A stretch of DNA of 38,153 bases, taken from positions 5,508,257 to 5,546,409 of the forward strand of contig BFEA01000020.1 in the NCBI GenBank assembly GCA_003427395.1, read 5' to 3'. Below, one piece after another: positions 28,073 to 37,771 of the stretch. Position 1 is the stretch's first letter; each line of letters begins with the position of its first letter. This stretch comes from Chara braunii (lineage: Eukaryota; Streptophyta; Charophyceae; Charales; Characeae). The notes beneath the pieces are model-generated. The model saw only the letters and a program-made list of their open reading frames with translations. It was not told where the DNA came from and did not search any database. The translations under genes were made by a program, and so were the position numbers.

Positions 28073-28536
28073 ATGGATTCCAGGTTGCCCACACAAGACA
28101 ACCAACATCCTCAAATACTTGTCATGATAAACCAGGCCATAACCTCGACCCCACCCTCACGCTCGCCCCCACCCCTTCCCCCTTCTCCCCCTCGTGCCCC
28201 ACCGCTGCCAGCGTTTCACCCCAGACCCGTGCCCCCCCCCGTGCCGCTGGTACCCCCCAGACTGAGGAAGCCCCCACAATGGGAAAAAGACCTGATGAAG
28301 GCCGACCTTGAGATCCGATCAATAAACGTGAATGGGTTAGCAACCACGACCAATCAAAAACGAGCGGCAATCTGGAACATGATACGAACATCCGAACCCC
28401 ACTATTGGCCAGACGCAATCTGTGTGCAGGAGACACACCTCATGGACACCTCTCCACACGCTGCGAAAGCAACAGAGGTGTGGCCTTACGCCGCCTTCAA
28501 TGCATTCATGTCCAATTTTCATTCCGCAGGTGTCGC
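28073..28536 (+). CDS. LINE D ORF2, 5' part: endonuclease N-terminus
   Basis: A Pro-rich leader is followed by the APE-type nuclease: ADLEIRSINVNGLATTTNQK, AICVQETHLMDTSPHA and FHSAGVA. The Asn of the first strand and the Glu of QETH are present. The frame continues past 28536 as unrelated sequence only because of the insertion; joined to 36255 it reads AGVAIWLPPTSRLKPLSVVV, exactly the LINE C phrase AGVAIWIPT. The start is the first Met in phase after the ORF1 stop. Confidence 0.85.
28533..28536 (+). repeat. 4-bp target site duplication, left (TCGC)
   Basis: TCGC before the insertion and TCGC again at 36251-36254. Removing 28537-36254 restores the LINE ORF2 codons GGT GTC GCA ATC TGG, which fixes the insertion site to the base. 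Confidence 0.85.
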
Positions 28537-29227
28537 TGTCGAGCGCATCGGTCCGGCACCGCATCAGGGCAGCGCGAGACCCTCCCGGACGCATCACGCA
28601 GGAGTTGGTTTAGATCCTTCGTCGCGAATATACATGGAGCTTCCGCAAGCCGCTCCGGCCGAGTGCGCCAGCCATACCTCTTGCGAGCCCCTACGACAGG
28701 ATAGGGCCTACGCGAGGCACGACTTACCTCCACGTTACGGGAGCTGTCACCTCCCTTCGGTGGGCGTATCCCCGCCGAGCTACCAGTCCACAGTACGAAA
28801 GTTAATCAGCTGCAATCGTAGAGGTGGTCCAGCCGAGGGCGTTTCTCGTTCGCTGTAGCATAGGGGGTACGCGCGGTAATACGTCTCTATCGGACCCGCA
28901 CGCGAACCTCCATCTTGGGGGGCTGAAGTCCCAAGCGCGGCCTGTCGTCGGTCGACTAGGACGTATCCCACACACCACGCGCACACCACTTTATGAACAC
29001 AAAAATAAAACACACACACACACACGAAACAACACTGCATAAACAACGCGACAACGCTCCTAGCCCCTCAGTAGCCAACCCATAACGTTCCGGTGCGGGA
29101 AACAAATAAGCGTCGTGCGCGAGACTTAGTATAAAACCGCGTGGACGCAGGGCCTACTCATATCGACTCGCAATGCAGGCGTACGCAAGCAGTCGCAATG
29201 ATGGCGTACTATGTAGTGTCCATAATC

Positions 29228-29426
29228 AAGCGGTCCCTCGTGGATTCGAGTACTGCTTATGACACTCAAGTGTCAGACTCGAAGTGTCGTGAGGGTGTAA
29301 TCCTTCACGACATTGCACGGCTGAAGGAATAGCCGTGTAGCCGCCGCGAGACCTCCGGCCTTTGGTCTGAGCGTCTCGGTAGGCAAGGCAAATAGACTCC
29401 GCACGAGGGATGTCCTGGACAAGGAC
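29228..29426. other. cluster of six consecutive hairpins
   Basis: Stems: AAGCGGT/ACTGCTT (29228-29258, with inner CTCG/CGAG), TGACACT/AGTGTCA (29260-29275), TGTCGTGAGGG/CCTTCACGACA (29285-29312), CACGGCT/AGCCGTG (29316-29337), CGAGAC/GTCTCG with inner AGACC/GGTCT (29347-29378), and GTCCT/AGGAC (29412-29426). There are almost no unpaired bases between the first five. This looks like a structured RNA or ssDNA fold. No known RNA family is recognised. Confidence 0.65.
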
Positions 29427-29591
29427 CTCGAATCCCGGCACAGGACCAACGTCCGACTAAGAAAATTATCAAGAAGAACAAGCAAAAATAAAACGAGGAG
29501 GATATCCCTAGGCCTCTTAGTCTTACCTTCTGAGTATCCTCTTTTGTACGGGGCCCCTTAACCCATGCAGGCATTCACCCTATGTACACCC

Positions 29592-29594
<3 letters not shown>

Positions 29595-29667
<73 letters not shown>
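29595..29667. repeat. (TA)n microsatellite, about 36 units
   Basis: Uninterrupted TA dinucleotides. The tract can extrude a cruciform and is prone to assembly length error. Confidence 0.95.
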
Positions 29668-29670
<3 letters not shown>

Positions 29671-30239
29671 AAGGGGGAAGTATGTGACGATCACTTCTCA
29701 TAGTCTCATTGGGGTCCCTCACAGCCATACGTATATATGTGATCGCAGACAACCACATCCAGAATCTGATTCATAGCACATACCTGCAAATCACATCAAC
29801 GAGTCAAATCAACAGCCCACGCACTACACGGAGTCAACCCCAACTATCTTCAACACTCATACCCCTCACTTTAGCCATGCAAGCCCCAACTTCCTGTCCA
29901 ACCAACCTTAATTAAATACTCAGTACCTTTGTTAAATGACCATTCAATAAAAGTTCGGGTGAAACCATAACGAAATAATGAAATCACCAGGGCTAAAGCC
30001 TTTTAGGTTGAGTGTGGAGGGTAAACTGGAATTGAGTCGTAAACCGACGAATCGACAACCGACCTGTTATCAGTGATAACAGATAATGATCCTCAAGGGA
30101 TCAAGCTGAATCTAATCCTGACCTTGAATCAGACAACCTAAAGGACCTGTAACACAAGATAGGTCAAATGCCCATGCTAAATCATCATCATATGGGGGAT
30201 AAACCTCCATAGCACACCTCCTTATAATACTCTTTAGCG
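29668..30239. other. non-coding stretch within the insertion
   Basis: Starts with the purine tract AAAGGGGGAAG followed by TGTGACGATCAC, a possible polypurine tract/LTR start. CAATAAAA near 29944 could be a polyadenylation signal. No matching second LTR was found. No coding signal. Confidence 0.35.
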
Positions 30240-30835
30240 CCACCTGTCGAAAATAAACTAACTCCTCTGAAAACAGGGAAATTTCGGCAGCGCTTCCCGT
30301 AGGAAAAGTGCCCTCTCAGAATTTATATAAGCCCAAAATATGAAATCAGAAATAGCCCTTGACTTTCCAAAGTTCAATTTTGTCTAACTCCTTGAATTAG
30401 CAAACTTTTGGGCAGCACTTTCTTTAGAAAAGGAGGCTTCCCATAATTTTACTAAGCCATATATGAAATCTAGACAAATTGAACTTTGAGAAGTCAGAAA
30501 TTTGATCAACTCCCTGAATTAGTAAGAATTTGGGCAGCACCCCTTTTAGAAAAGGAGACTTTCCAAATTTTTACTAAGCCAGATATAATGAAAAGACAAG
30601 TCAAGCTTTGACAAGCCAAACTTTTGATTAACTCCCTGAATTAACAAAAATTTGGACAGCACTCCCTTTAGAAAGGGAGACTTCCCATATTTTTACTAAG
30701 TCAGAAAGACAAGTCAAGTTTGGACAAGGCAAAATTTGACTAACTCTTTGGATTTGTAGAAATTTCGGCAGCGCTTCCCGTAAAGAAAGTGTCCTGCCAA
30801 GATTTATACAAAGCCAAGCATAAGGAAAAATCCCA
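30240..30835. repeat. tandem array of five units of about 120 bp
   Basis: The motif GGCAGC(G/A)C (or GGACAGCAC) recurs at 30286, 30411, 30533, 30655 and 30767. Each is preceded by AACTCC(C)TGAATTAG-like and followed by ACTAAGCC-like sequence. A small hairpin follows the motif in each unit, with changing stems: GCGCTT/AAGTGC (1 and 5), CCTTTT/AAAAGG (3), CTCCCTTT/AAAGGGAG (4). Units 1 and 5 resemble each other most, as do 2-4. Confidence 0.85.
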
Positions 30836-31093
30836 GAAAATGCGAGAAAAAAAACTTAGCTCAGAAAATGCAGGAATTGAAACTAACTCCTATGGCTCTA
30901 GCACGTGGCGAGCGACTAAAACAACTACCTATCAAACTGAAACTCAGACTAAGTAGTAGTCTCACTTAGTCACATGCAGGCCAAACCACAAAGGTAAGTA
31001 CTCTCACCATCCCAAAGTCAATCTGAACAAACAATAGTTCATGATCTCTCAATGATTTAACCCTTTATACCCGGCTTACATAAGGCATAGGTC

Positions 31094-32040
31094 AGGTTGT
31101 CTGAACTTACAGAACAACTCAACCTAGCCAGGCCTAGAGTCAGAATACCTAAACTTATAAAGCGTTATGAATAGGCCAAATATACACGAACAGAGGGCAT
31201 AACTACTTTTCTCTTCTTTGGGCACATGACTAGACCACTCTAGTCCCCCTGAACTGTTTAACATATCCAAGGTATATATACTTATATTTACCTTCGTCTT
31301 CTAAGGCTGCATATGACTGAGCTAACTTAAGTTCAGCCTGCCCCAGTTTACCATCAATTTTATTATTAATTGTATTCGCTTCACGTTGTGATACGGCTAT
31401 AGTCAGACCACCTAAACTTATAGAACAGTCTGATTAGCTCGTTCTTAAATAAAGTAATAATAAAGTATAGCCACATTATAACCTTTGGGTTCCAGCATGT
31501 GCGAGGCTTTGAGCCAGACCCTCTGAACTTACAGAAGGGTCAAACTCTCCGCCAGATTCGTTTCTATCTGAACCAATATATGTGTGGCATCGAGTCAAAC
31601 CCCTTGAACTTACAGAAGGTTCTGCCTCTTTGCCAAGATTAATTCTTCAGAATAAAGAGCAGGAAGAGACCGAGCTGTTCAGACTGAGCCACCTGAACTT
31701 ACAGAACAGCTCAGTCTCCTCGTTCAGAAACCAAGAAACAAGTAAAAACCCAATGAAAATAAAGCAACCCAAAACACCAAAACTTATTGAGCGCCCTGAG
31801 TCCCTGAAAATCAAGAACAATCAAACCCCTCACAGGTCAGAGCAGTCATGCCACCTGAACTTACAGAACAGCCTGACCCTCCATACAAACCATAGCACCG
31901 GGTCTCCCTAAACTTATGGGGACATCCCAGCCTTCAGAGTAATCAGACCTCCTAAACTTATAGAAGGGTCTGACTTCTCCATGCATAACCAAAATAAAAC
32001 AGAGCGTTGGGGTTCCCCAAACTTATGGGGACTCCCCAAC
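31094..32040. repeat. array of about ten hairpins sharing an AACTTA loop
   Basis: The core C(C)TRAACTTAYAG or CCYAAACTTATGG recurs with complementary arms that differ each time. Examples: AGACTGAGC/GCTCAGTCT (31681-31717), TCAGAC/GTCTGA (31403-31433), GACCC/GGGTC (31517-31541), GGTCAG/CTGACC (31835-31878), TCAGACC/GGTCTGA (31943-31973), GTTGGGG/CCCCAAC with inner TTCCCC/GGGGAC (32006-32040), GGCCTA/TAGGCC (31131-31177). Loops are nearly invariant, stems are not, and spacing is irregular (30-220 bp). A short frame at 31582-31911 crosses it but has no domain. Confidence 0.8.
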
Positions 32041-35000
32041 CTCAATGACCCGGTCAATCATCACACAAAACAAAACCCATCCTGCCTTTTTCCCAGATGC
32101 AGTTCCTTCTAACAGTCTGAGTTCACACAGTCAACAAAAACGGAAACTGAAACTTCACAACATTCCTTTATTTAGCCTGATTTAGTGTCCTGAAAGTCAA
32201 ACCAAAAGCAAAGTAAGGTTGCACACCATATATTCAGCCAGAGATGCATTAGGTAGTCCAAGTAGGGGTTATATCTCAGGTGTATAGCGGGAAAAGAGAA
32301 TGGTTACCTGTCAGTTCCCTGCCTCCAAAGCCTCGCTAGGCTCCGACCGAGCTCCCGCAATCGGTGGGTTGACTCCCCACAGAGTCTTGATGCGGTCCTA
32401 CGGGTTGCAATCCCGCCTGCCACCTTCCCCTCAGAACAAGACCAGACTTAGAATGAGAAAGGTAGAAAAAGAAGGTTTTGAGACTCTTAGATACCAGAGG
32501 GGTGTTCTCAAGCTCACTGGAGAGGGCCTTGTTCCCTTGACTCGCCTGAGGGCCCCGCAATGGCGGCCAATGTGATAACTTGGTCAACTCTCTGAAGTCA
32601 AAAACGTCAAGAGTCACTCTCTGTCGACCTCTCAGACTGCAACACTACCCTCTTTTGTCCAACCCCTCGCCGCCCCGCAACCTGTAACAACCGGCCACCT
32701 CTTATGGTAGCATGCAGGACTATCGGTAGGCAGCGGCAGCACCCGGCAATGGCCAACAACAACAGTCGTAGTCGCTTGCCACAGCAGTCCTCAGCAGCAG
32801 TCTATTGACAGCGATCAACTAGCACCAGCAGTAGTCGCTCGTCTTCACAACACAATCCACAGAAAGCCCCTCACTTTCACCTGCTAGCAGCAGACAGCCG
32901 CCCGTAACGGCTGTCAGCAGCAATTAGTCTGAGCGCAGTCCGTCGTAACTTGTAACATGTGCCTAGCCAAACTGTAGCCGCAGCTGTACGCGGCGAAGGT
33001 CATCAGCAACAACGAACAACCTGCAGCGATTTTTCTGTCGGCACTTAGCCCGCAAGCACAGCATCCGTACACTGCGAAAAGCAGTGCCCAGTATCATAAG
33101 ACGGTAGGATTACGTGTCCAACGGCCGCCCTTGCAACAGACACTGCGGTATGGAGCAACAGTAGTAACAGCGGTCCTCTGTCGCATCTATGTAGTCTTAC
33201 TGCAGTCGCAGCAGCAACAACCGTTCAAACCCCAGCCAACGAGCATAGCCACATCATGCAGGTGTTACCTCCTTCCCCGTGGATTTTTCCTCCACCAATC
33301 TTTGGCTCCACCTGGCGTTCGTGTCGCCACCACAAGCTCCACAGTCTCGATGGCCACGTCGAGGGGCACTGCCAGTATAGCCGGTACCGTAATCCGTTCG
33401 CCCTTGGTCCCTTACACAGCCAAATTCAACCGAAGGCTGGCGCAGGGGCTAACTCGCAGAAATGGAGGGTGACGGGCAGGCTGTATCTTACGGACCAAAC
33501 TGGATAGTTGGGGTGGCTACTACTGCAGACATTTACTCAACAACTCACCTTTTCGGGGTGAATGTACCCGCCTGCCAAATACAGCCCGGTTCATTTCCCA
33601 AAACTCAACTCAGTCAGGCGCAGCCCTGGCCCGGCGCACCACCCTTCTCTTCTATCAATAAACCCACTAACTTTCTACTAGTTCTAACAACAGATCTGGA
33701 TTCGCCTCCCCTAAAAACACAAATCTACTACCTTCATTCACTCGATGGAATCGAGAGTCGAGTGAACCCCTGATTTTTCATTCCTTATCCTCTCTTCCCC
33801 ACCATAGCCTCCGCGCACACCGTTTCTACCATATCTCCTATCTTACAAACTTTCTCTTAAAACTAACATCATGATCAGACTCGCCAACCCCCAAAACCTC
33901 TATCCGAATTCTTACTTCGCTCGATTCAGTCAAGAATCGAGCGTGCTACGCATCTTCCCGTCCGCCTTGCTCCGTTTCTACCCGACGACCTGCGCATGAA
34001 TCCGGACGCGAATAGCGTCCGTGTGCATTCGGCTCTGCGGCTCGTCCCCCCTCCTCTCGGCCCAACAGTGCAGCGCCCACTTCAGTCGCTCTCTCCTCAG
34101 CATCCTGTCGCTCGGTGGCGCAGTCGCCGCGCCATCTTCAACTCAGTTGCCCATGCATCCGGCGCGGTCCCCCGTCCTGGTTCGTCCCTCCTTCACTATT
34201 GCCAGTCTCCCCGACCGACACTAACTCCTACGACTGTGCCATCACCCGCGTTCACTACCATCCGCTACCGCCCGCACTGCTATCCGCCTGCCCCCGCTGC
34301 GCTCATCCCCACTCTATGCCTGCACGAACCTGGCACCGGCTTGCGCCCACGTTCAACCCCTCCGTTTGGCTACCCCGGCGCCTTTTCCTTTCCTCGTTAC
34401 GCAGGTTAGCGCAGCCTGCTGACTCGTAGCTCCTACGACCGAGCGGCATGCTAGCACAGCGATCCCCGACTATCCTACGCAAAACTACGGGAGGTACTCA
34501 TTACCAACTGGCGCGACTGATGTGCCATTCACATACGCAAACCCGACGGCCGGACGCACGCCGCTATAACCCCGGCCAATGCCCAGCCATCTCGATCCCC
34601 GGATGTATCCGGTGCGAATCCGCGCCCGGTTCACTTTTCTTCGGCCACCCGCCCGCCGTAGCTCTCTCCTGGCTCGACACTTCTAGCACAGCGGCCCTGC
34701 CCGACGACGCTGAGGGAAACTTCGGGGGGAAACAACTACTAGACGGTTCGATTAGTCTTTCGCCGCTATACCCAAGTCCGACGACGATTGCATGAGTATA
34801 CACCCGCGGCCCTGATGTTTCCTTCTACGTAGGCAGCCACCACCGCTCTGCACCGCGCCTGCACTCGGCAGAGCCCGCTCCCTCTTCACCGCATGCGCCT
34901 ATCTCAGGAACCCATCCGGGTTCATTCGGACCCCCTTCCCTATTCCCTGGGTCTCCGACCAGCGTGGCTTCCCCACTGCGGCCGACGGCACAGCCCCCGG

Positions 35001-36217
35001 CCTACAGTGCCTGCTACTAACGTAGCCCCCTACAATGCGCGCCTCCTTGAAGATGCTAGAGCGCCCTGGCTTCCTCCGTGTTACGTGTGTCGTTCTTGCG
35101 CGGGGGTCATGTCAGTCTCCTCTGAGTCATTCCAATTTTTAACGGATGTCCCAAAGGACTCAGCCTGGACCGTGGGGACGACTGGCCCCACGCAATCCAG
35201 GATATTTGGTTTTGCTCACCGTTCCTTCATCTGGATACGAACGCCGGCCTGTACTCCAACAGTTCATGGGTGTACGTACTGAGTTGGGCCTTCGAGTGCC
35301 AGCCATATCCACGGCACCGTGATACAGCCCCGGAAACAGCTGGCCTTGCACTGCAGGCAATCCCGTGGCTGCAAACATACCCCCTGCGCGCTTCGAGCCC
35401 ACCTATGGGCGTGGGATAAAATAATAACAGTATTAAAACTTCGAAACAAATATATATATATCGTCAAATAGACATATAAGAACCGCAAGCACTCGGTAAC
35501 CAGGCGAAGGCTGCGGCCCCCGTGTCAGCAAAAGGCAAGGGGGATAGCCCTACCAGCCCATCAACCCCTCAAGCCTTTCCGCAGTGCTCCTCCGCTCCCT
35601 CATCGTACGACGTTGGCCTCGATCCCTGCGTCTGCTTCATACCAGTCTGGAGCTGTAACCTATAGGGTTAAGCCCAAGCCTAGGACCAGTAGACCTGACA
35701 CGCCTTATAAAGAGGTAGCGCGCGGCCCTTGGGGCCAAGGAAACGCCCTATACCACTTCCCGGCCCACACTTTGCACAAGGGACCACCCAAACTCACGTC
35801 GTCCTACCCTGTACTCCCCCACATGCCCACAAAAAGCCGTGCCAACCTTCCGACCGTGCCGAGGCCACCCTTACCCAGCCGAATCCGTCAGGTTCCATCA
35901 TCTGGATTTCCGCCTAAGTCCATACCGGCTCACTAACCCGTCCATCGTACCACGCGGAACCAAATGAACAAGGTACTCATAGGCTAAACAGTTCAATCAA
36001 AACAAAAATGACATATGCTGACCAAAAATCCACGCCACGTCTACCAGTGTAACCAAAGGAAGGGAAAATCACCCGCGCCTCAAGCTTGCGCGCCCACGCA
36101 CTCTTTTACTCTCGTTAACCATCTAGTCAACATAAATTACGGACGCGGCCGCGCCTAGCGCGCGCGGCATACTTAAATTTTAAACCAGACTGTTTTTTGT
36201 TGTTTGCAAAGACCAGG
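32041..36217. other. GC-rich non-coding part of the insertion
   Basis: CAG/CAA-rich simple sequence at 32740-33260, then C-rich sequence to about 35400. The longest frames (for example 33996-34409) are Pro/Arg/Ser-rich products of base composition with no domain. Two more hairpins share CTCGA: TTCACTCGA/TCGAGTGAA (33737-33766) and GCTCGATTC/GAATCGAGC (33919-33942). A TGGCGGCCAATG-like stretch at about 32562 resembles a primer-binding site but lacks a supporting LTR. Confidence 0.45.
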
Positions 36218-36243
36218 GCGGATACCCTTGTAAGGGTATTCGC
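36218..36243. other. subterminal hairpin of the insertion
   Basis: GCGGATACCCTT and AAGGGTATTCGC pair at 12 positions (one wobble) around GT, seven bases before the CA end. It may be a transposase/integrase or termination structure. Helitrons also have 3' subterminal hairpins, but their CTRR end is absent here. Confidence 0.75.
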
Positions 36244-36250
36244 ACCGACA

Positions 36251-36254
36251 TCGC
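36251..36254 (+). repeat. 4-bp target site duplication, right (TCGC)
   Basis: Matches 28533-28536. LINE D coding sequence resumes at 36255 in the correct phase. Confidence 0.85.
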
Positions 36255-37771
36255 AATCTGGCTTCCCCCCACATCGAGGTTAAAACCCCTATCAGTCGTG
36301 GTTGACAAATCTCAGGGGAGGTGGGTATATCTCAAAGCCAGTATGGGGGACGAAGTAGGCCTAGCCTGCATCTATGCCCCGAACTCAACAGCAGAAAGAG
36401 CAAACTTCTTTCTAGATCTTATGCGCAATATTCCCACTGACGTCCCCCTCATACTGGCGGGGTACTTCAGAAGGAGTCCTTCCCAGACTGATAGCCAGGC
36501 ACAAACCCAACCTCATTTCGGGCTGGATGCCCTCGTCTTCAACCAAGTGATGGCTGAATTCCAACTGCTGGACTCACTCCACCCGAGCAAGCAAAGTTTC
36601 TTCTGCACAAGATCAAGGGGGGACGAAGGTCTCTCTAATTCTAGGATCGACCTCATTCTAATCTCCAAGGACCTCGTCGGACCGCTTCGGGTGGCGGCGA
36701 TTTTTCCCGTCTCCCCATGTCGGTCCTTTGACCACAAGATGACCGCCATAGGCCTGAACCTACACCCAGCCTTCCCGAGAGGACCGAGCTTTTTTAAGTT
36801 CAACACCTCCCTGCTCAAACTGCCCTCCTTCCACAAGTGTGTCAAGGAATTTTGGGAATACTGGGTTACTAGGAAAACTGAATTTCATTCATTGGTGGAC
36901 TGGTTCAATCAAGGAGTGGGACAGTTAAGAGAAAGAGTCAGAAAATTTTCAGTCAAAAGGGTCAGGGAAAGAAAAGCGATCCTTGAAGACCTCCTGCAAA
37001 CTCTACAGCAATGGGACGATCAACTTTCCTCCCACCCGCTCGACAACCATGTCTATGCTCAATTACAACAAGCAAGAGACAGACTCCAAGAATACTTGGA
37101 CGACCAGGCCGAAGCGTGGAGAGTCCAAGCAAAGATCAAGCGGATACACACTGAGGGCACAATGACCAAAGTTTTTTTTGCAAAGGCCAAGACCAAAGGC
37201 AGGCAAGCGACCATTAATTCCCTCACCCACCCTCTTGACAAGAACCAGCCCCGAGCCACGAATCCTTACGCAGTCGTGGATTACGCTGCTAAATATTATC
37301 GGGATCTGTTTACTTCGAGAACGACCCGGAGAGGGGAGGAAGACCTCCACACCGCCAGACAGCAACTGTTAGATAACTTGCAAACCACACTCTCTCAGGC
37401 CCAGAAGGAAGGGATGGACGCTCCCCTGACCTCCTTTGAAATATTCACGGCCCTCCAACAGATGGAGGACGAGAAAACACCCGGCCTGGATTCGTTTCCT
37501 AAAGAAATTTGGATAGCGACATGGCCTTTGCTAGGCACCAACCTAATGGAGTACATAAACGCAGTCCTCACAGAGGGTACGTTTGGAGGTCTTCTCAATC
37601 AAGGGGTCACTACATTGCTATACAAGAAAGGAGCAAAAGACGAAATCAGGAACTACAGGCCGATAACGCTGTTGCCGGTGCCTTATAAAATGGTAGCAAA
37701 AACATTGACAAATCGAATGCTACCTAACATGAAACACCTCATACACCCAGATCAGTCCGGATTCATTCCGG
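36255..37771 (+). CDS. LINE D ORF2, 3' part: endonuclease C-terminus and RT fingers
   Basis: An open frame from the insertion point to 37771. Endonuclease: VYLKASMGDEVGLACIYAPN, LILAGYFRRSP (Tyr codon 36463-36465 where the family has Asp of GDFN), SNSRIDLILISKDL and SFDHKM (the SDH-like His is kept). A Gln/Arg-rich helical linker follows (VKRVRERKAILEDLLQTLQQ...). RT begins with DEKTPGLDSFPKEIWIATWP, GVTTLLYKKGAKDEIRNYRP, ITLLPVPYKMVAKTLTNRML and HPDQSGFIP, then is cut off by an insertion before motif A. The loss of catalytic Asp in the nuclease suggests this copy was already defective or relied on helper proteins. Confidence 0.87.

Larger units (their letters stand above)
28537..36250. mobile_element. 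7.7-kb non-coding insertion with TG...CA ends
   Basis: It interrupts LINE D ORF2. Ends: TGTCGAGCGCATCGG on the left; CACCGACA on the right (reverse complement TGTCGGTGCG). Shared inverted termini TGTCG, a 4-bp duplication and TG/CA ends fit an LTR element or a Ginger-type integrase transposon. I find no long terminal repeats and no RT, integrase or transposase, so it is non-autonomous or unclassified. It contains hairpin clusters, a 120-bp tandem array, an AACTTA-loop hairpin array and a GC-rich 3' third. A 26-bp hairpin (36218-36243) lies seven bases from the right end. Nested older insertions are possible. Confidence 0.75.
22300..37771 (+). mobile_element. LINE D, young L1-like retrotransposon with two insertions
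   Basis: ORF1 region 22395-28036, ORF2 from 28073. ORF2 is split by the 7.7-kb insertion at 28537-36250 and cut at 37772 by a second one, so the RT catalytic motifs and C-terminus lie outside the window or are lost. The reading frame is far cleaner than in A, B, C or E: two stops and one frameshift in 5.6 kb of ORF1, and none in the visible ORF2. ORF1 is unusually long and carries three internal duplications. The insertions are younger than the LINE. Confidence 0.87.

Noticed and set aside
31094-32040. CRISPR-like array
   Set aside because: The constant part is only about 12 bp, spacing is irregular, and the variable parts pair with each other instead of being independent spacers; the context is eukaryotic.
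29668-32575. LTR bounded by AAAGGGGGAAG and a TGGCGGCCAATG primer-binding-like site
   Set aside because: The tract precedes and the site follows, but no second LTR copy is present in the window; too speculative to annotate.
33996-34429. 137- and 104-codon overlapping Pro/Arg-rich frames
   Set aside because: C-rich DNA keeps all frames open; no domain, and the region lies in a non-coding insertion.
28537-36250. Helitron, because of the hairpin near the right end
   Set aside because: The right end is CACCGACA, not CTRR; the left end is TG, not TC; and there is a 4-bp target duplication, which Helitrons lack.
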